Shown here in pieces: positions 53,700 through 63,555 of a stretch of 64,000 bases of DNA; the stretch's first letter is position 1, and every line of letters starts with the position of its first letter. Made by a program: the position numbers and the translations under genes. The DNA comes from Henriciella algicola. Lineage in GTDB: Bacteria > Pseudomonadota > Alphaproteobacteria > Caulobacterales > Hyphomonadaceae. Under the pieces are notes generated by a model, which worked only from the letters and a program-made list of their open reading frames with translations, did not search any database and had not been told where the DNA came from. The stretch spans positions 62,001 through 126,000 of the forward strand of contig NZ_QWGA01000003.1 in the NCBI RefSeq assembly GCF_003576245.1, written 5' to 3'.

Positions 53700-54872
53700 T
53701 TAAGACGTTTCGCCGAACAGCTCGCGCCCGATCAGCCAGCGGCGGATTTCTGACGTCCCTGCCCCGATCTCATAGAGCTTCGCATCGCGCAGCAGACGAC
53801 CGGTTGGGTACTCATTGATATAGCCATTGCCACCGAGCAGCTGGATGGCATCGAGCGCAAGCTTGGTGGCCGTTTCAGCCGCATATAGGATCGCGCCAGC
53901 CGCATCCTTGCGTGCCGTCTCGCCCCGGTCGCAGGCTTTTGCGACGGTGTAGACATAGGCCTTGGCCGCATTCATCTGAACATACATGTCGGCGATCTTG
54001 CCCTGGACGAGCTGGAATTCACCAATGGATTGGCCGAACTGCTTGCGGTCGTGAATGTAAGGGATCACGACGTCCATACAGGCTTGCATGATACCGGTCG
54101 GGCCAGCTGAGAGGACAGCACGCTCATAATCGAGACCACTCATCAGCACTTCGACGCCGCCATTCAGCGGGCCCATAATGTTCTCTTCGGGAACTTCGCA
54201 GTCTTCAAAGACCAGTTCGCCGGTCTCAGACCCGCGCATGCCAAGCTTGTCGAGTTTCTGGGCGACCGAGAAACCTTTCATGCCGCGCTCAATGATGAAG
54301 GCGGTGATGCCGCGTGACTTCTTCTCAGGCTCTGTCTTCGCATAGACGATCAGCGTGTCGGCATCCGGCGAATTGGTGATCCACATCTTCGAGCCATTGA
54401 GGATGTAGCGGTCGCCCTTCTTCTCGGCCTTGAGCTTCATCGACACGACGTCAGAGCCAGCCCCGCTCTCAGACATTGCGAGGCCGCCAAGGTGCTCACC
54501 GGTGACGAGCTTTTCCAGGTAGCGCTTCTTCTGGTCTTCATTGCCCCAGCGGCGAAGCTGGTTCACGCAAAGGTTCGAGTGCGCGCCGTAGGAAAGGCCA
54601 ACCGAAGCCGACGCGCGCGAAATCTCTTCCATCGCAACGACGTGTTCGAGATAGCCAAGGCCGCTACCGCCCCACTCTTCCTCGACAGTGATGCCGAGAA
54701 GGCCAAGTTCACCCATTTTCGGGAGGAGATGGCGCGGAAAGACGTCAGTGCGGTCAATTTCTGCAGCCAGCGGAGCGACGTGATCAGCGGCAAAACTTTT
54801 CACCGTATCGCGGATCATGTCGGCGGTTTCGCCAAGATCGAAGTTCAGCGTAGGATATGTGTTCGGGATCAT
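53700..54872 (-). CDS. ivd: Isovaleryl-CoA dehydrogenase
   Basis: 390 residues, FAD enzyme of leucine degradation: converts isovaleryl-CoA to 3-methylcrotonyl-CoA, the substrate of the carboxylase encoded at 44387 and 38980. Acyl-CoA dehydrogenase marks: [56 protein letters not shown], and [24 protein letters not shown] text ([18 protein letters not shown]). The catalytic base Glu of IVD sits on the Y-E-R-A helix ([15 protein letters not shown]), which is the IVD-type position. It converges on the histidine kinase gene. Confidence 0.93.
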   Translation of the reverse strand: MIPNTYPTLNFDLGETADMIRDTVKSFAADHVAPLAAEIDRTDVFPRHLLPKMGELGLLGITVEEEWGGSGLGYLEHVVAMEEISRASASVGLSYGAHSNLCVNQLRRWGNEDQKKRYLEKLVTGEHLGGLAMSESGAGSDVVSMKLKAEKKGDRYILNGSKMWITNSPDADTLIVYAKTEPEKKSRGITAFIIERGMKGFSVAQKLDKLGMRGSETGELVFEDCEVPEENIMGPLNGGVEVLMSGLDYERAVLSAGPTGIMQACMDVVIPYIHDRKQFGQSIGEFQLVQGKIADMYVQMNAAKAYVYTVAKACDRGETARKDAAGAILYAAETATKLALDAIQLLGGNGYINEYPTGRLLRDAKLYEIGAGTSEIRRWLIGRELFGETS

Positions 54873-54932
54873 GGCGATGATGTAGCCAAGATTGCCTAGA
54901 TTGCCAATGCGACGAATGCCCTTTGAAGGCGC

Positions 54933-56504
54933 TTAGCCTTCCTTCTTCTTGCCCGGGAAGATTGCCTTGAAGCAGTAGTAGGCCATCACGACGAAGACCA
55001 GACCGCCGAGCAGCATCAGGAAAGGCGGCAGGTAGGCCAGCAGCTCTGTGTCATCCTGACGCTCCATGCCGAACCAGCCGAACTCGCCCGCTCCGCCGTA
55101 GGTGAACAGGCCCGCACCCACGAGAGCCAGCACACCGAAAAGCATCGTCTCGAGCGGGCCTTCCTTGGTCTCGCCATCCTCTTCATGGCCTTCTGACAGC
55201 CAGACATCGGACGGGCGAAGATCATCAATCAGGATGCGGCCAAGCTCGTCCTTGTATTCGCCCTCTTCGACATCATCCATGTCTTCGATCGTGAGCGGTT
55301 CGGATACGATGTCGAAGTCTTCGGTTTCAAGCGTCTCGACGCGGCGCTCAGTTTCTGGCTGATCGCTCTCTTCGCTCTCGGTCGTTTCTTCGGCGCTGGC
55401 CGTGACTTCTTCAGCCTCAATGGCGTCGTCATCGGAAGGGCTGCTCTCATCGGCGGCTTCATTTGCGGCAGGCGCAGCCTCTTCGCGCTCTTCGGTCTCG
55501 ATTTGCGCCGATGGAGGCACAATAAGATCGAAAGGCGAGGTTTTCGCTTCTGGCGCTTTTTCTACAGGCTCGTCATCGACATCGTTCGCGGCGCTAATCG
55601 TGTAGGCTGGCTTCTGCTCGTCTTCAGCCTCAACTTCCTCGGCTTCAGGCTCAGCGTCCTGTTCGTCCGAAGCGTCTTCCTCGACTCCCAGGTCGCCTTC
55701 GACGTCGCGCTCGGCTGCGGCTGTGCCAGCGAGGGCAGAGACGGCGGCGCGGATATCATCGACGCTTTTCTCGTCATCCTCGCGCGCGGTGTCGAGATCG
55801 GTTTCGAGCTCTGCCGTTTCGGCATCGCCCTGCTCTTCTTCTTCGCCGAGGATGCGGGTGAGCCGATCCTTGACGTGGCGCGCAGCAGCTTCGGTGGAGA
55901 TCTCTTCGTCGATCTGGTCGTTGGCCGGATTGCCCGGAACCTGAAACGCCATTTGCACCTGCTTGCGGTAGCGGTCTGTTTCTTCGATATCGACGAGTGG
56001 ACGGAAGTGGCTGCTCGATGCGTGCGGAACAGGTCCGTCGATTTTCAGGAACAGTGCCTTTTCATCGGCGCGGCGACGAACCAGCGGATCAACGACCATA
56101 TCGCGCTGGCCGACGCGGGCCTTGCGCCAGCTCTCCATCGCCCAGGCCGCTTTCAGCTTGTTGCCTGCATTGATGCTGGCCAAAACGTCAGAGCTTTCGA
56201 ATTGCGTCAGACCGATATTGAAAGCGAACGAAACAAGCGCGTCGAATTCATTCTGCGACACCGGTACGAGCAGCAGCTGGTTAAGCGCTTCTTCGATCGG
56301 CGGCAGGTCAAACTCTGACAGAATAGCCTTGGCTTCGGTTTCGGTAATCTGCAGTCCTTCACGCGCTGCTTTGGTGTGGCCATAGCCAATCACCCAGCGC
56401 CCGTCCGGCAGTTTGCGGGAGTCTGAACGAAACCCCTCATACGCCATGATGAGCTTGAGACCCGCGTCTGATGTACGAAGTTCTGACACAGTAAATTGCT
56501 CCAA
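54933..56504 (-). CDS. spmX: SpmX-like muramidase-fold polarity protein
   Basis: 523 residues. Residues 1-160 are a GH24 lysozyme-like domain: LIMAYEGFRSDSRKLPDGRW with candidate catalytic Glu23, VIGYGHTKAAREGLQITETE, and VSQNEFDALVSFAFNIGLTQ. A long acidic, Ala/Glu-rich linker (about 195-445) leads to two membrane helices (TMLFGVLALVGAGLFTYGGA and LPPFLMLLGGLVFVVMAYYC) near the C-terminus. That order is the hallmark of SpmX, which in Caulobacter localises and activates the kinase DivJ at the stalked pole. A phage endolysin would lack the linker and helices. The cytosolic acidic linker is longer and more acidic than the proline-rich one of Caulobacter. Confidence 0.85.
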   Translation of the reverse strand: MEQFTVSELRTSDAGLKLIMAYEGFRSDSRKLPDGRWVIGYGHTKAAREGLQITETEAKAILSEFDLPPIEEALNQLLLVPVSQNEFDALVSFAFNIGLTQFESSDVLASINAGNKLKAAWAMESWRKARVGQRDMVVDPLVRRRADEKALFLKIDGPVPHASSSHFRPLVDIEETDRYRKQVQMAFQVPGNPANDQIDEEISTEAAARHVKDRLTRILGEEEEQGDAETAELETDLDTAREDDEKSVDDIRAAVSALAGTAAAERDVEGDLGVEEDASDEQDAEPEAEEVEAEDEQKPAYTISAANDVDDEPVEKAPEAKTSPFDLIVPPSAQIETEEREEAAPAANEAADESSPSDDDAIEAEEVTASAEETTESEESDQPETERRVETLETEDFDIVSEPLTIEDMDDVEEGEYKDELGRILIDDLRPSDVWLSEGHEEDGETKEGPLETMLFGVLALVGAGLFTYGGAGEFGWFGMERQDDTELLAYLPPFLMLLGGLVFVVMAYYCFKAIFPGKKKEG

Positions 56505-56563
56505 ACCGATACAATGCGTTCTGACACTGCAAGTCGCAGGCCGGGTGGCCTGACGCAGCTGCC

Positions 56564-57955
56564 TTAAACCAGGATCAGGGTCGCAAGGCCGAGGAAGCTG
56601 AAGAATGCCATAATATCTGTAAGTGTCAGTACGAAGACCGAGGAGGCAACTGCAGGGTCTGCGCCTGCGCGCTTCAAGGTCAGCGGCACAACAATGCCTG
56701 AAAAGCCTGCCCAGATGAAGGTCGCGAACATGGCGACAGAGATTGTCAGGCTGAGTTCCAGGCTCCTGAACCAGACAAAGGCGATGATGCCCACGCCGAT
56801 CGCAAAGATCACGCCATTCACAAGCCCGGTCAGTGTTTCGCGCAGGATTGCCCGGCGACCAGCATCCCCTTCCATCTCACGCTCGGCAATAGCCCGCACC
56901 GCAACGGCCAGCCCCTGGCTGCCGGCATTGCCGCCAAGCGCCGCGACGACCGGCATCAGGATGGCAAGCTGAACGACCTGATCGAGGACGCCTTCGAAGA
57001 TGGCGATGATCGCCGAGGCGATGAACGCCGTCACGAGGTTCACCGCCAGCCACGGCGCACGCGACTTCACCGAGTCGAGCACCGTGTCAGAGCCGTCGGC
57101 CGCGTTGACGCCTGACAGCGCCAGAAGGTCTTCAGTGTTTTCTTCCTGAATGACATCGACGACGTCGTCTACGGTGAGCATGCCGATCAGGCGGCCATTG
57201 TCATCGGTGACCGGCGCCGAGGCGAGCGAATATTTCTGGAATTGGTAGGCAGCTTCTTCCTGGTCCATCTCGACCCGAATGTCAGACTCCACCTCTTCCA
57301 TGATGTCGGACAGGTTCACGTCGCGCGGCGTGCGCAGCAGCGTTGCCAGCGGCACCTGGCCTTTCAGCTTGTGCGCTGGGTCGATGACGTAAACTTCAAA
57401 GAATTCAGCAGGCAGGTCATCAGCATGCTCACGCGCATGATCGATGGTGTGCCCCACTGTCCAGAACTCAGGCGCGGCGAAATATTCGCGCTGCATGAGA
57501 CGGCCAGCGGTCTCTTCCTCATAGGCAAAGCCCTGCTCGAGCGAGGCACGGTCTTCTGGCGCCAGTTCCTCAAGGATGCGTTCACGGCGCTCTTCCTCAA
57601 GGTCTTCGAGGATCGTGGTGACGTCATCTGAATCAAGCTCACCCAACACGGCCGCCACAGCGTCATCGGGAAGGACTTCGACAGCCTCCTCGCGGTACTC
57701 GTCGCGCAGCTCGATGATGATGCTGGTCGGCAGCTGACCGCCAAGCAGATCCACGCAGGCAGCGAAGTCATCGCCAGACAGCTGTTCGAGAAGGTCGGCA
57801 GCATCAGCCGGGTGGAGGCGCCCCAGAAGCCGGGCCAGCCAGCGGGCGTCGCGGTCCCACACGGCATCGCGCACATCCTGGACATAGTCGAGGTGTGCCT
57901 CGCGTCCGGGCTCGTCTGATGTATCTGTCTGGCTGGTTTGCGGCAGATCGGACAT
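56564..57955 (-). CDS. mgtE: Magnesium transporter MgtE
   Basis: 463 residues. The N-terminal helical sensor repeats ([33 protein letters not shown]), paired CBS domains ([20 protein letters not shown]) and five membrane helices at the C-terminus ([59 protein letters not shown]) make a complete MgtE channel gated by intracellular Mg2+. The glycine-rich [14 protein letters not shown] is the conserved pore region. Directly downstream of the stop (at lower coordinates) is the SpmX-like gene; the tRNA-Leu lies just upstream. Confidence 0.95.
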   Translation of the reverse strand: MSDLPQTSQTDTSDEPGREAHLDYVQDVRDAVWDRDARWLARLLGRLHPADAADLLEQLSGDDFAACVDLLGGQLPTSIIIELRDEYREEAVEVLPDDAVAAVLGELDSDDVTTILEDLEEERRERILEELAPEDRASLEQGFAYEEETAGRLMQREYFAAPEFWTVGHTIDHAREHADDLPAEFFEVYVIDPAHKLKGQVPLATLLRTPRDVNLSDIMEEVESDIRVEMDQEEAAYQFQKYSLASAPVTDDNGRLIGMLTVDDVVDVIQEENTEDLLALSGVNAADGSDTVLDSVKSRAPWLAVNLVTAFIASAIIAIFEGVLDQVVQLAILMPVVAALGGNAGSQGLAVAVRAIAEREMEGDAGRRAILRETLTGLVNGVIFAIGVGIIAFVWFRSLELSLTISVAMFATFIWAGFSGIVVPLTLKRAGADPAVASSVFVLTLTDIMAFFSFLGLATLILV

Positions 57956-58014
57956 GGGGCCTCTCCATCGTTCCGGACGGCTTTGGCGCCCTAGCTGCCT
58001 GTCTTCCCCAGGAA

Positions 58015-58099
58015 TGGTGCGGTCGAGAGGACTCGAACCTCCACGGATTGCTCCACAGCGACCTCAACGCTGCGCGTCTACCAGTTCCGCCACGACCGC
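58015..58099 (-). tRNA. tRNA-Leu (anticodon GAG), CCA encoded
   Basis: An 85-base class II tRNA. On the minus strand the acceptor arms GCGGTCG/CGACCGC pair perfectly, followed by A and the encoded CCA (58015-58017). The anticodon stem CAGCG/CGCTG encloses the loop TTGAGGT, so the anticodon is GAG, which reads CTC and CTT leucine codons. The variable arm and TTCGAGTCC T-arm are normal. It lies between mgtE and lipB, in the 5' part of the lipB open frame, showing that lipB must start downstream of it. Confidence 0.95.
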
Positions 58100-58161
58100 A
58101 CTGGATCCCTACGGGAAGTCCGCGCGGTATAAGTGCGCAAAGAAGCTTTGTGAAGCCCCGC

Positions 58162-58884
58162 ATGCACCTCTATATGCGCGAAATGACAGATTTTCCTGCA
58201 GTTGAATGGGCCGTCAGCGACAAGCCGGTCAGTTATGAAGCCGCAATCGCCTTTATGGAGCGCCGTGTCAGGGCAATCCGCGATGAAGGTGCGCCCGAAC
58301 TTGTCTGGCTACTAGAGCATCCCCCGCTCTACACGGCCGGCACCAGTGCCAAGCCGCATGACCTCAAGGATGCGAATCGCTTTCCCGTCCATGAGACGAG
58401 CCGCGGCGGCCAGTACACCTATCACGGCCCCGGCCAGCGGGTCGCCTATGTCATGCTCGATGTCGCCGCGCGTGGCCGCGATGTGCGTGACTTCGTCGCC
58501 AAGCTCGAAGCCTGGGTCATCGGCGCACTGGAAGAGTTCAATGTGAAGGGTGAGGTCCGCTGCGGCCGTGTTGGGGTCTGGGTTGACCGTTCATCGCCCG
58601 GCGCCCCGGTGCGCGAAGACAAGATCGCTGCTATTGGCCTGCGCCTGAAGAGGTGGGTCAGCTTTCACGGCATCAGCCTGAACGTCGAACCTGATCTCAC
58701 CCATTTTGAAGGCATCACGCCATGCGGGATCACAGATGATGGCCTCGGCGTCACCAGTCTTGTCGACCTCGGTCTGCCGGTCACGATGGATGATGCCGAT
58801 GTTGCGCTGAAGAAGGCTTTTCGCGACGTCTTCCTGTCTGAACTGGAAGACGCCCCTGCCCCACTTCGCGATCAGGACGCGTAA
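58162..58884 (+). CDS. lipB: Octanoyltransferase LipB
   Basis: LipB moves octanoate from acyl carrier protein to lipoyl domains, the first step of lipoic acid synthesis. The 240-residue protein has [40 protein letters not shown] (substrate-binding His), and [20 protein letters not shown], then [19 protein letters not shown] with the catalytic Lys in DKIAAIG and Cys188 in GITPCGI. The open frame extends to 57895 through the tRNA gene, so ATG 58162 is the first plausible start; 58183 (MTDFPAVEW) is also possible. The 3' end overlaps the next minus-strand gene by 13 bases. Confidence 0.95.
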   Translation: MHLYMREMTDFPAVEWAVSDKPVSYEAAIAFMERRVRAIRDEGAPELVWLLEHPPLYTAGTSAKPHDLKDANRFPVHETSRGGQYTYHGPGQRVAYVMLDVAARGRDVRDFVAKLEAWVIGALEEFNVKGEVRCGRVGVWVDRSSPGAPVREDKIAAIGLRLKRWVSFHGISLNVEPDLTHFEGITPCGITDDGLGVTSLVDLGLPVTMDDADVALKKAFRDVFLSELEDAPAPLRDQDA

Positions 58885-59675
58885 GGCCGCCGGTCGGCTG
58901 CTGGCCATGACTGGCCACCATTTGGCGGATAGTTGCCAAAGTAAGGCACCCGCGCGACCCACATCAGGCTCCAGATCGCGAGAAGTCCACTCAGCGGGAT
59001 GACGACCATCTGGATCATAGGCGCAGCGGCTTTCAGCACCACCTCGGTCTTCGGGTCCATCGGCCGGTCAAGATTCATGCCGCCGCGACCACCGGGAGGA
59101 CCACCGCGGCCGCGCTGCTGCTGTTGCTGCGCCTGCTCTCCGCCGCCTTCAGCTTCGGCCCTTGCTTGCGCAGCTTCGCGTTCTGCACGCTGGCGCTCAC
59201 GGAACGCATCAGGGTCTGCGAGATAATCCTGGCGCATCTCGAACTGCTTGTCATAGCTCTTTGAAGACCCCTGCGCCGTCGTGACGAAAAGCGCGCATCC
59301 GATGATGAGCGGCACCAGAGGCAGGATCGCCAGCAACGGCGACTTGCCCGCATCGCTCAGGCGCCGCGAATGGATCACGTAGGACATCAGAGTCGTCACG
59401 ATGAAGACGATCGGTGTTGCATAGGTGCCAAAGGTCGAAACGCTGCTGCCATCACCGCCCGCCAGGTTGAGCACAAGCGCAATCGTGAAAGGCACGACGA
59501 TGATCATTGCCTGCAGCGTGAACAACAGGGTCCAGGCCCGCGTGAAGTGAAGACGCGGCGTCTCCCCCGTCGGGTCGAACAGGGTCTGCAGCCAGTTCAT
59601 GCGCTCTGGCAGCTCACGCTCATCCGTCAGCCACGGGCGCTTTGGGTCGATTGCAGTCTCGGTCGTATCTGACAT
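58872..59675 (-). CDS. DUF805-like membrane protein with a Gln/Gly-rich insertion
   Basis: 267 residues with four hydrophobic segments ([79 protein letters not shown]). The block [18 protein letters not shown] is a variant of the DUF805 R-x-H/L-D-x-G pattern, and the N-terminus [13 protein letters not shown] resembles its R-x-x-F/W start. Between helices 3 and 4 lies a charged helix ([20 protein letters not shown]) and a low-complexity [14 protein letters not shown] stretch. It is tail-to-tail with lipB (13-base overlap). Another DUF805 gene follows upstream across a repeat-rich gap. Function unknown. Confidence 0.7.
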   Translation of the reverse strand: MSDTTETAIDPKRPWLTDERELPERMNWLQTLFDPTGETPRLHFTRAWTLLFTLQAMIIVVPFTIALVLNLAGGDGSSVSTFGTYATPIVFIVTTLMSYVIHSRRLSDAGKSPLLAILPLVPLIIGCALFVTTAQGSSKSYDKQFEMRQDYLADPDAFRERQRAEREAAQARAEAEGGGEQAQQQQQRGRGGPPGGRGGMNLDRPMDPKTEVVLKAAAPMIQMVVIPLSGLLAIWSLMWVARVPYFGNYPPNGGQSWPAADRRPYAS

Positions 59676-59693
59676 TCGGATTGGCTTTCGCGT

Positions 59694-59746
59694 CTTATCG
59701 ATAAACGCTTATATCGCCAGATTTGTATTTATCAATAAACGATAAG
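59694..59746. promoter_or_regulatory. Paired AT-rich repeats upstream of the DUF805-like gene
   Basis: TTATCGATAAACG (59695-59707) and TTATCAATAAACG (59729-59741) are direct repeats with one mismatch, 34 bases apart, and CTTATCG (59694-59700) and CGATAAG (59740-59746) form the outer inverted arms. The first unit contains a perfect palindrome TTATCGATAA. The site lies 19 bases before the start of the minus-strand gene ending at 59675. Likely an operator for an unknown regulator. Confidence 0.5.
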
Positions 59747-59753
59747 AAAAATA

Positions 59754-60293
59754 TCAGTTGAATGTCTCGGGTCCATCCCCGGGGGGCGGGCCATGAATAT
59801 TGGCGGCCGGATCGCTTGGCAGGCTGCCGACGACAAGCGCCGCCAGCACGCCATTCACCACATAAGACAGGATGATCAGGGGGAAGAGCAGATCGACGAG
59901 CCGGCGGGACGCCTGTGTCAGCTGCGCTTCGTCAGCTGTCGCCCAGCCTTCCATCACCGCTTCAAGCAGCGCGGTCCCCTCGCTGCCGAGGAACAGGCCA
60001 CCGAACAGGGCGAACATGATGATGAAGGTGAAAAACTTCGCGAACCAGACCGCGATGATCCACCAGCCACTCGTGCCAGCATCGTGGAAGCGTTTTGCAA
60101 AGATGCAGATATTTGCGTAGACCAGCCCGACGGTCAGCAGCAGGGCAATGATGCCGAGCCCATTATCCATCGCGCCCGGCAGCTTGATTTCCATACCGCG
60201 CTTGATCACCGCCACGACGGTCACAAGCACGACACCTTGCCAGAAGCGACGCTTCGCGATCCGCCCATTGGGATTGAAAAGAAGGTCTTTCAT
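59754..60293 (-). CDS. DUF805 family membrane protein
   Basis: 179 residues from ATG 60293 (MKDLLFNPNGRIAKRRFWQG); the frame opens at 60386. The opening N-G-R-I-x-x-R-x-F-W and the block AKRFHDAGTSGWWIIAVWF (R-x-H-D-x-G-x-S-G-W) are the signature of DUF805 inner membrane proteins (YhaH/YiiR-like). Four membrane helices are visible. The C-terminus is proline-rich (HGPPPGDGPETFN). It sits just downstream of pccA (38 bases) in the same direction. Role unknown. Confidence 0.88.
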   Translation of the reverse strand: MKDLLFNPNGRIAKRRFWQGVVLVTVVAVIKRGMEIKLPGAMDNGLGIIALLLTVGLVYANICIFAKRFHDAGTSGWWIIAVWFAKFFTFIIMFALFGGLFLGSEGTALLEAVMEGWATADEAQLTQASRRLVDLLFPLIILSYVVNGVLAALVVGSLPSDPAANIHGPPPGDGPETFN

Positions 60294-60330
60294 CGCCTGA
60301 CGGCAAAGCTCCGGTCTGCTGGCGCGCTGA

Positions 60331-62328
60331 CTATTCGAATTCGACCATGATTTCATCGGCGGCAACGCTGTCACCCGCGCCGACATTGATCGTCTTCACC
60401 GTGCCGGTCGCCTCAGCGCGAATGATGTTCTGCATCTTCATCGCTTCGACGATACAGACCGCTTCGCCCTCTTCGACCTGCTGGCCAACCTCGACATCGA
60501 CCGAGACAACGAGGCCCGGCATTGGCGAGATGATCAGCTTGGACGTATCGGGCTTCGGCTTTTCAGGCAGACGCTCCAGCATCTTTGCAGTCAGCGGCGT
60601 ACAGACAAGCGCCCGTACGGCCACACCGCGGTGGCGCAGCAGATAGCCTTCGGTCTTGTCAGCGAACTTCACGGCGAAAGGCTCACCATCGATCGTGCCC
60701 TCAAGCAGATGCGTGCCCGGTTTCCATTCGGTCTCCAGGCTATGCGTATTGCCGTCGATCGTGATCTTTGCGCTCTCGTCGCCAAGCTCCAGCTCAATCG
60801 GCTGCTGATGCTTGTCGAGGATGACGACCCAGTCCTTGCGCGCTGCGCTTGGCTCGCTCATGCGGCCAGAGATCTTCTCGGCGCGGCGCGCAAAGACGCC
60901 GTGCACGTAGGCGGCCGTGACCGTCAGATAGAGGCGCTGTTTGTCGGTTGGCTCCACGCCGTCAAAGCCATCAGGGAACTCGTCCTTGATATAGGCCGTG
61001 GTGATGTCGCCGGAACGGAAGCGCTTCTCATCCATGACGGCCGCCACGAACGGAATGTTGTCCTGAATGCCTTCGATATGGAAACGATCAAGCGCAGACG
61101 CCTGCGTATCAAGCGCCGTGTCGCGGTCTTTGCCGTGGGTCACGAGCTTGGCGATCATCGGGTCGTAGAACATGGAGATCTCGTCGCCCTCGCGGACCCC
61201 GGAATCCATGCGCACCGTGCCCTCACCCAGCGGGCCTTCGACCGGCGGGTGGAAGCGACGGAGACGACCGATGGATGGCAGGAACTTGCGGTACGGGTCT
61301 TCAGCGTAGACGCGGCTTTCAATCGCCCAGCCATTGATCTTGAGATCGTCCTGTTTGATCGCCAGCGTCTCGCCCGACGCCACGCGCAGCATCTGCTCGA
61401 CGAGGTCGACGCCCGTGATCATCTCCGTGACCGGGTGCTCCACCTGCAGGCGGGTGTTCATTTCAAGGAAATAGAAGCTCTTGTCGGCGCCCGAAGCGAC
61501 GAACTCGACCGTGCCAGCGCTGTCATAATTCACAGCCTTGGCAAGTGCGACGGCCTGTTCGCCCATCTTCTTGCGGGTCGCTTCATCAAGCAGCGGGCTT
61601 GGCGCTTCCTCGATGACTTTCTGGTTGCGACGCTGGATCGAACATTCGCGCTCGAACAGGTAGACACAGTTGCCGTGCTTGTCGCCCATGATCTGGATTT
61701 CAACGTGGCGCGGCTGTTCGATGAATTTCTCGATGAAGATCCGGTCGTCGCCGAAGGAGGCCTTTGCCTCTGCCTTCACGGCAGGGAAGCCTTCCTGGAC
61801 TTCCTTGTCATTATAAGCGACGCGGATGCCTTTACCGCCGCCGCCAGCCGATGCCTTGATCATCACCGGATAGCCGATATCGCCAGAGACCTTCACAGCC
61901 TCTTCGGTCGACTCGATAAGGCCCATATGGCCTGGCACGGTGCTCACACCTGCCTCGTCGGCAAGCTTCTTGGAGCTGATCTTGTCGCCCATCGCCTCAA
62001 TGGCGTGAGGGTTGGGGCCGATGAAGGCGATGCCTTCTTTCTCAAGCCGCTTTGCAAATTCAGGGTTTTCCGACAGGAAGCCGAAGCCTGGATGAACCGC
62101 TTCAGCGCCGGTCTGCTTCACCGCATCGACGATCTTGTCCATGACCAGATAGGATTCGGCAGCAGGCGACGGACCGATATGAACCGTCTCATCGGCCATC
62201 TCGACCGCCATGGAGCCAGCATCAGCATCTGAATAGACAACGACCGTTTTGATACCGAGGCGTCGGCAGGTCTTGATCACACGAACAGCGATCTCGCCGC
62301 GGTTGGCGATCAGGATTTTCTCGAACAT
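60331..62328 (-). CDS. pccA: Propionyl-CoA carboxylase alpha subunit (biotin carboxylase/carrier)
   Basis: 665 residues. N-terminal ILIANRGEIAVRVIKTCRRL, ATP-grasp loop KASAGGGGKGIRVAYN, EMNTRLQVEHPVTEMITGVD, a middle BT domain region (about 510-590), and the biotinyl domain PMPGLVVSVDVEVGQ with EAMKMQN. PccA differs from MccA by the BT domain and the long form of the family, both present here. It fixes CO2 on propionyl-CoA in the degradation of odd-chain fats, valine and isoleucine. The beta subunit is not in the window. It is a paralogue of the alpha subunit at 38980. Confidence 0.9.
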   Translation of the reverse strand: MFEKILIANRGEIAVRVIKTCRRLGIKTVVVYSDADAGSMAVEMADETVHIGPSPAAESYLVMDKIVDAVKQTGAEAVHPGFGFLSENPEFAKRLEKEGIAFIGPNPHAIEAMGDKISSKKLADEAGVSTVPGHMGLIESTEEAVKVSGDIGYPVMIKASAGGGGKGIRVAYNDKEVQEGFPAVKAEAKASFGDDRIFIEKFIEQPRHVEIQIMGDKHGNCVYLFERECSIQRRNQKVIEEAPSPLLDEATRKKMGEQAVALAKAVNYDSAGTVEFVASGADKSFYFLEMNTRLQVEHPVTEMITGVDLVEQMLRVASGETLAIKQDDLKINGWAIESRVYAEDPYRKFLPSIGRLRRFHPPVEGPLGEGTVRMDSGVREGDEISMFYDPMIAKLVTHGKDRDTALDTQASALDRFHIEGIQDNIPFVAAVMDEKRFRSGDITTAYIKDEFPDGFDGVEPTDKQRLYLTVTAAYVHGVFARRAEKISGRMSEPSAARKDWVVILDKHQQPIELELGDESAKITIDGNTHSLETEWKPGTHLLEGTIDGEPFAVKFADKTEGYLLRHRGVAVRALVCTPLTAKMLERLPEKPKPDTSKLIISPMPGLVVSVDVEVGQQVEEGEAVCIVEAMKMQNIIRAEATGTVKTINVGAGDSVAADEIMVEFE

Positions 62329-62484
62329 GACTGACCCCTGAATCAGCAGTGATTTATAACAGAAGCCCTGACTTATAGCCCGGCGGCCAGCCTGTCCATG
62401 ACGTGCCCTTGCGTCATGCGTTCGGTTTCAGGGATCTGACTGCAATCTGTCCTGATTGCTGGAGGGATTGAGGACGCGGTTTGC

Positions 62485-63459
62485 CTAGGCGCTATCGCGC
62501 AAACCGTCCTCTCGCAGGGCTTCTGATAGCCCGCGAACAAAAGCCGGAAGGTCTTCTTTCATCAGATTGACGAGGCGGCGCTCAGCCGGGGTCACCGACT
62601 TGTCCCAGCCAAGGCGCTTCAGAAACCACTGGCTTTCTTCTTCTGTGATCTTTGCGCCCGAACGCCGCGCCTCGCTGGCTGCATAGTATCGGGCCCGAGC
62701 AGCAGACTCCTCGCTATAGCTGACGCGGTCGAACCATTTGCCGCTGACGAACGCACCGCTCATCCGGCCAAGGAAGTTGCCAACATCGACATCGGTATCA
62801 CGCAGCCACGCCTCGCGGGTCAGCGCACACTCCTCTGTCATAGGGTCTGGGTGCGCCGCAGAGACGAGGTGGTTGAGCACGGCCTTTGCGAACACATTCT
62901 CCCAGCTCTTCGAATTCATCGCGTGGCCAATCGCATCATTGATACGGAACAGCACATTCGCTTCATACCGCGAGATGGAGATGGATCCATCGCCCGCCGG
63001 CGCGTGCAGGATACGGCGCATGCGCTCCGTCATGGCATCGTCGGCAAAGCCTGCCTCGATGATCCGCTCTGCGATTGCCTCAAGGCAGTAGTGTGAGAGC
63101 CTGACCGGTGCGCCTTCTGCATAGCGCAGCGTGGATAGCATCAGGTCAATCTCGGCGTCATTCGGCAGATGGCCTTCCCGGTCGATCTGCGCGATCAGCC
63201 ATCCGGCTTCTTCCTCGGTGACCCAGCCTGTCGGCTTTTCATGCAAGAGGAGATAGTCCTTCACGATCTCGACGAACCGGTCGGTCCACTCAGGATCGGG
63301 CGAAGGAAGTTTCGAATTCAGCCGGAAAAGTGCCTCGGCCTCTTCGCGCGAAACGATGCCGTCGCTGTAGATTTCATTGAGAAGCAGGCGCGCTTCAGAC
63401 TGGCTCAGCTGTCCAAGCTTCGCGATCTGCGCGGCGCGCACTTTCAAATCCTCGGACAT
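62485..63459 (-). CDS. Hypothetical protein with three or more internal repeats
   Basis: 324 residues from ATG 63459 (MSEDLKVRAAQ); the frame opens at 63495. Helical and soluble, without a signal peptide. A module starting with S/T-x-E-E-A-x-x-L-F/I recurs: VSREEAEALFRLNSKL, VTEEEAGWLIAQIDREG, ISRYEANVLFRINDAI, and ITEEESQWFLKRLGWD, each followed by a helix and a closing aromatic. The repeat start resembles TerB/EF-hand-like helix pairs. I cannot assign a known family. It is located between pccA and the BLUF gene, all on the minus strand. Confidence 0.55.
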   Translation of the reverse strand: MSEDLKVRAAQIAKLGQLSQSEARLLLNEIYSDGIVSREEAEALFRLNSKLPSPDPEWTDRFVEIVKDYLLLHEKPTGWVTEEEAGWLIAQIDREGHLPNDAEIDLMLSTLRYAEGAPVRLSHYCLEAIAERIIEAGFADDAMTERMRRILHAPAGDGSISISRYEANVLFRINDAIGHAMNSKSWENVFAKAVLNHLVSAAHPDPMTEECALTREAWLRDTDVDVGNFLGRMSGAFVSGKWFDRVSYSEESAARARYYAASEARRSGAKITEEESQWFLKRLGWDKSVTPAERRLVNLMKEDLPAFVRGLSEALREDGLRDSA

Positions 63460-63555
63460 CCTGTTTCCACCCGGGGCCGGTTCTGACAGCCTCAAACCTC
63501 GCAGAAACCCCTTTAAAAGGCGTTATCAAACGCGAAGCCCGCCCGGCGTGGTGGC

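Noticed and set aside
54933-56504. Phage endolysin and hence a prophage
   Set aside because: The GH24 domain has a long acidic linker and two C-terminal helices, and no phage structural, integrase or holin genes lie nearby.
60631-62232. 533-codon plus-strand frame inside pccA
   Set aside because: Antisense to a well-supported biotin carboxylase; rich in Arg/His/Asp text typical of antisense translation.
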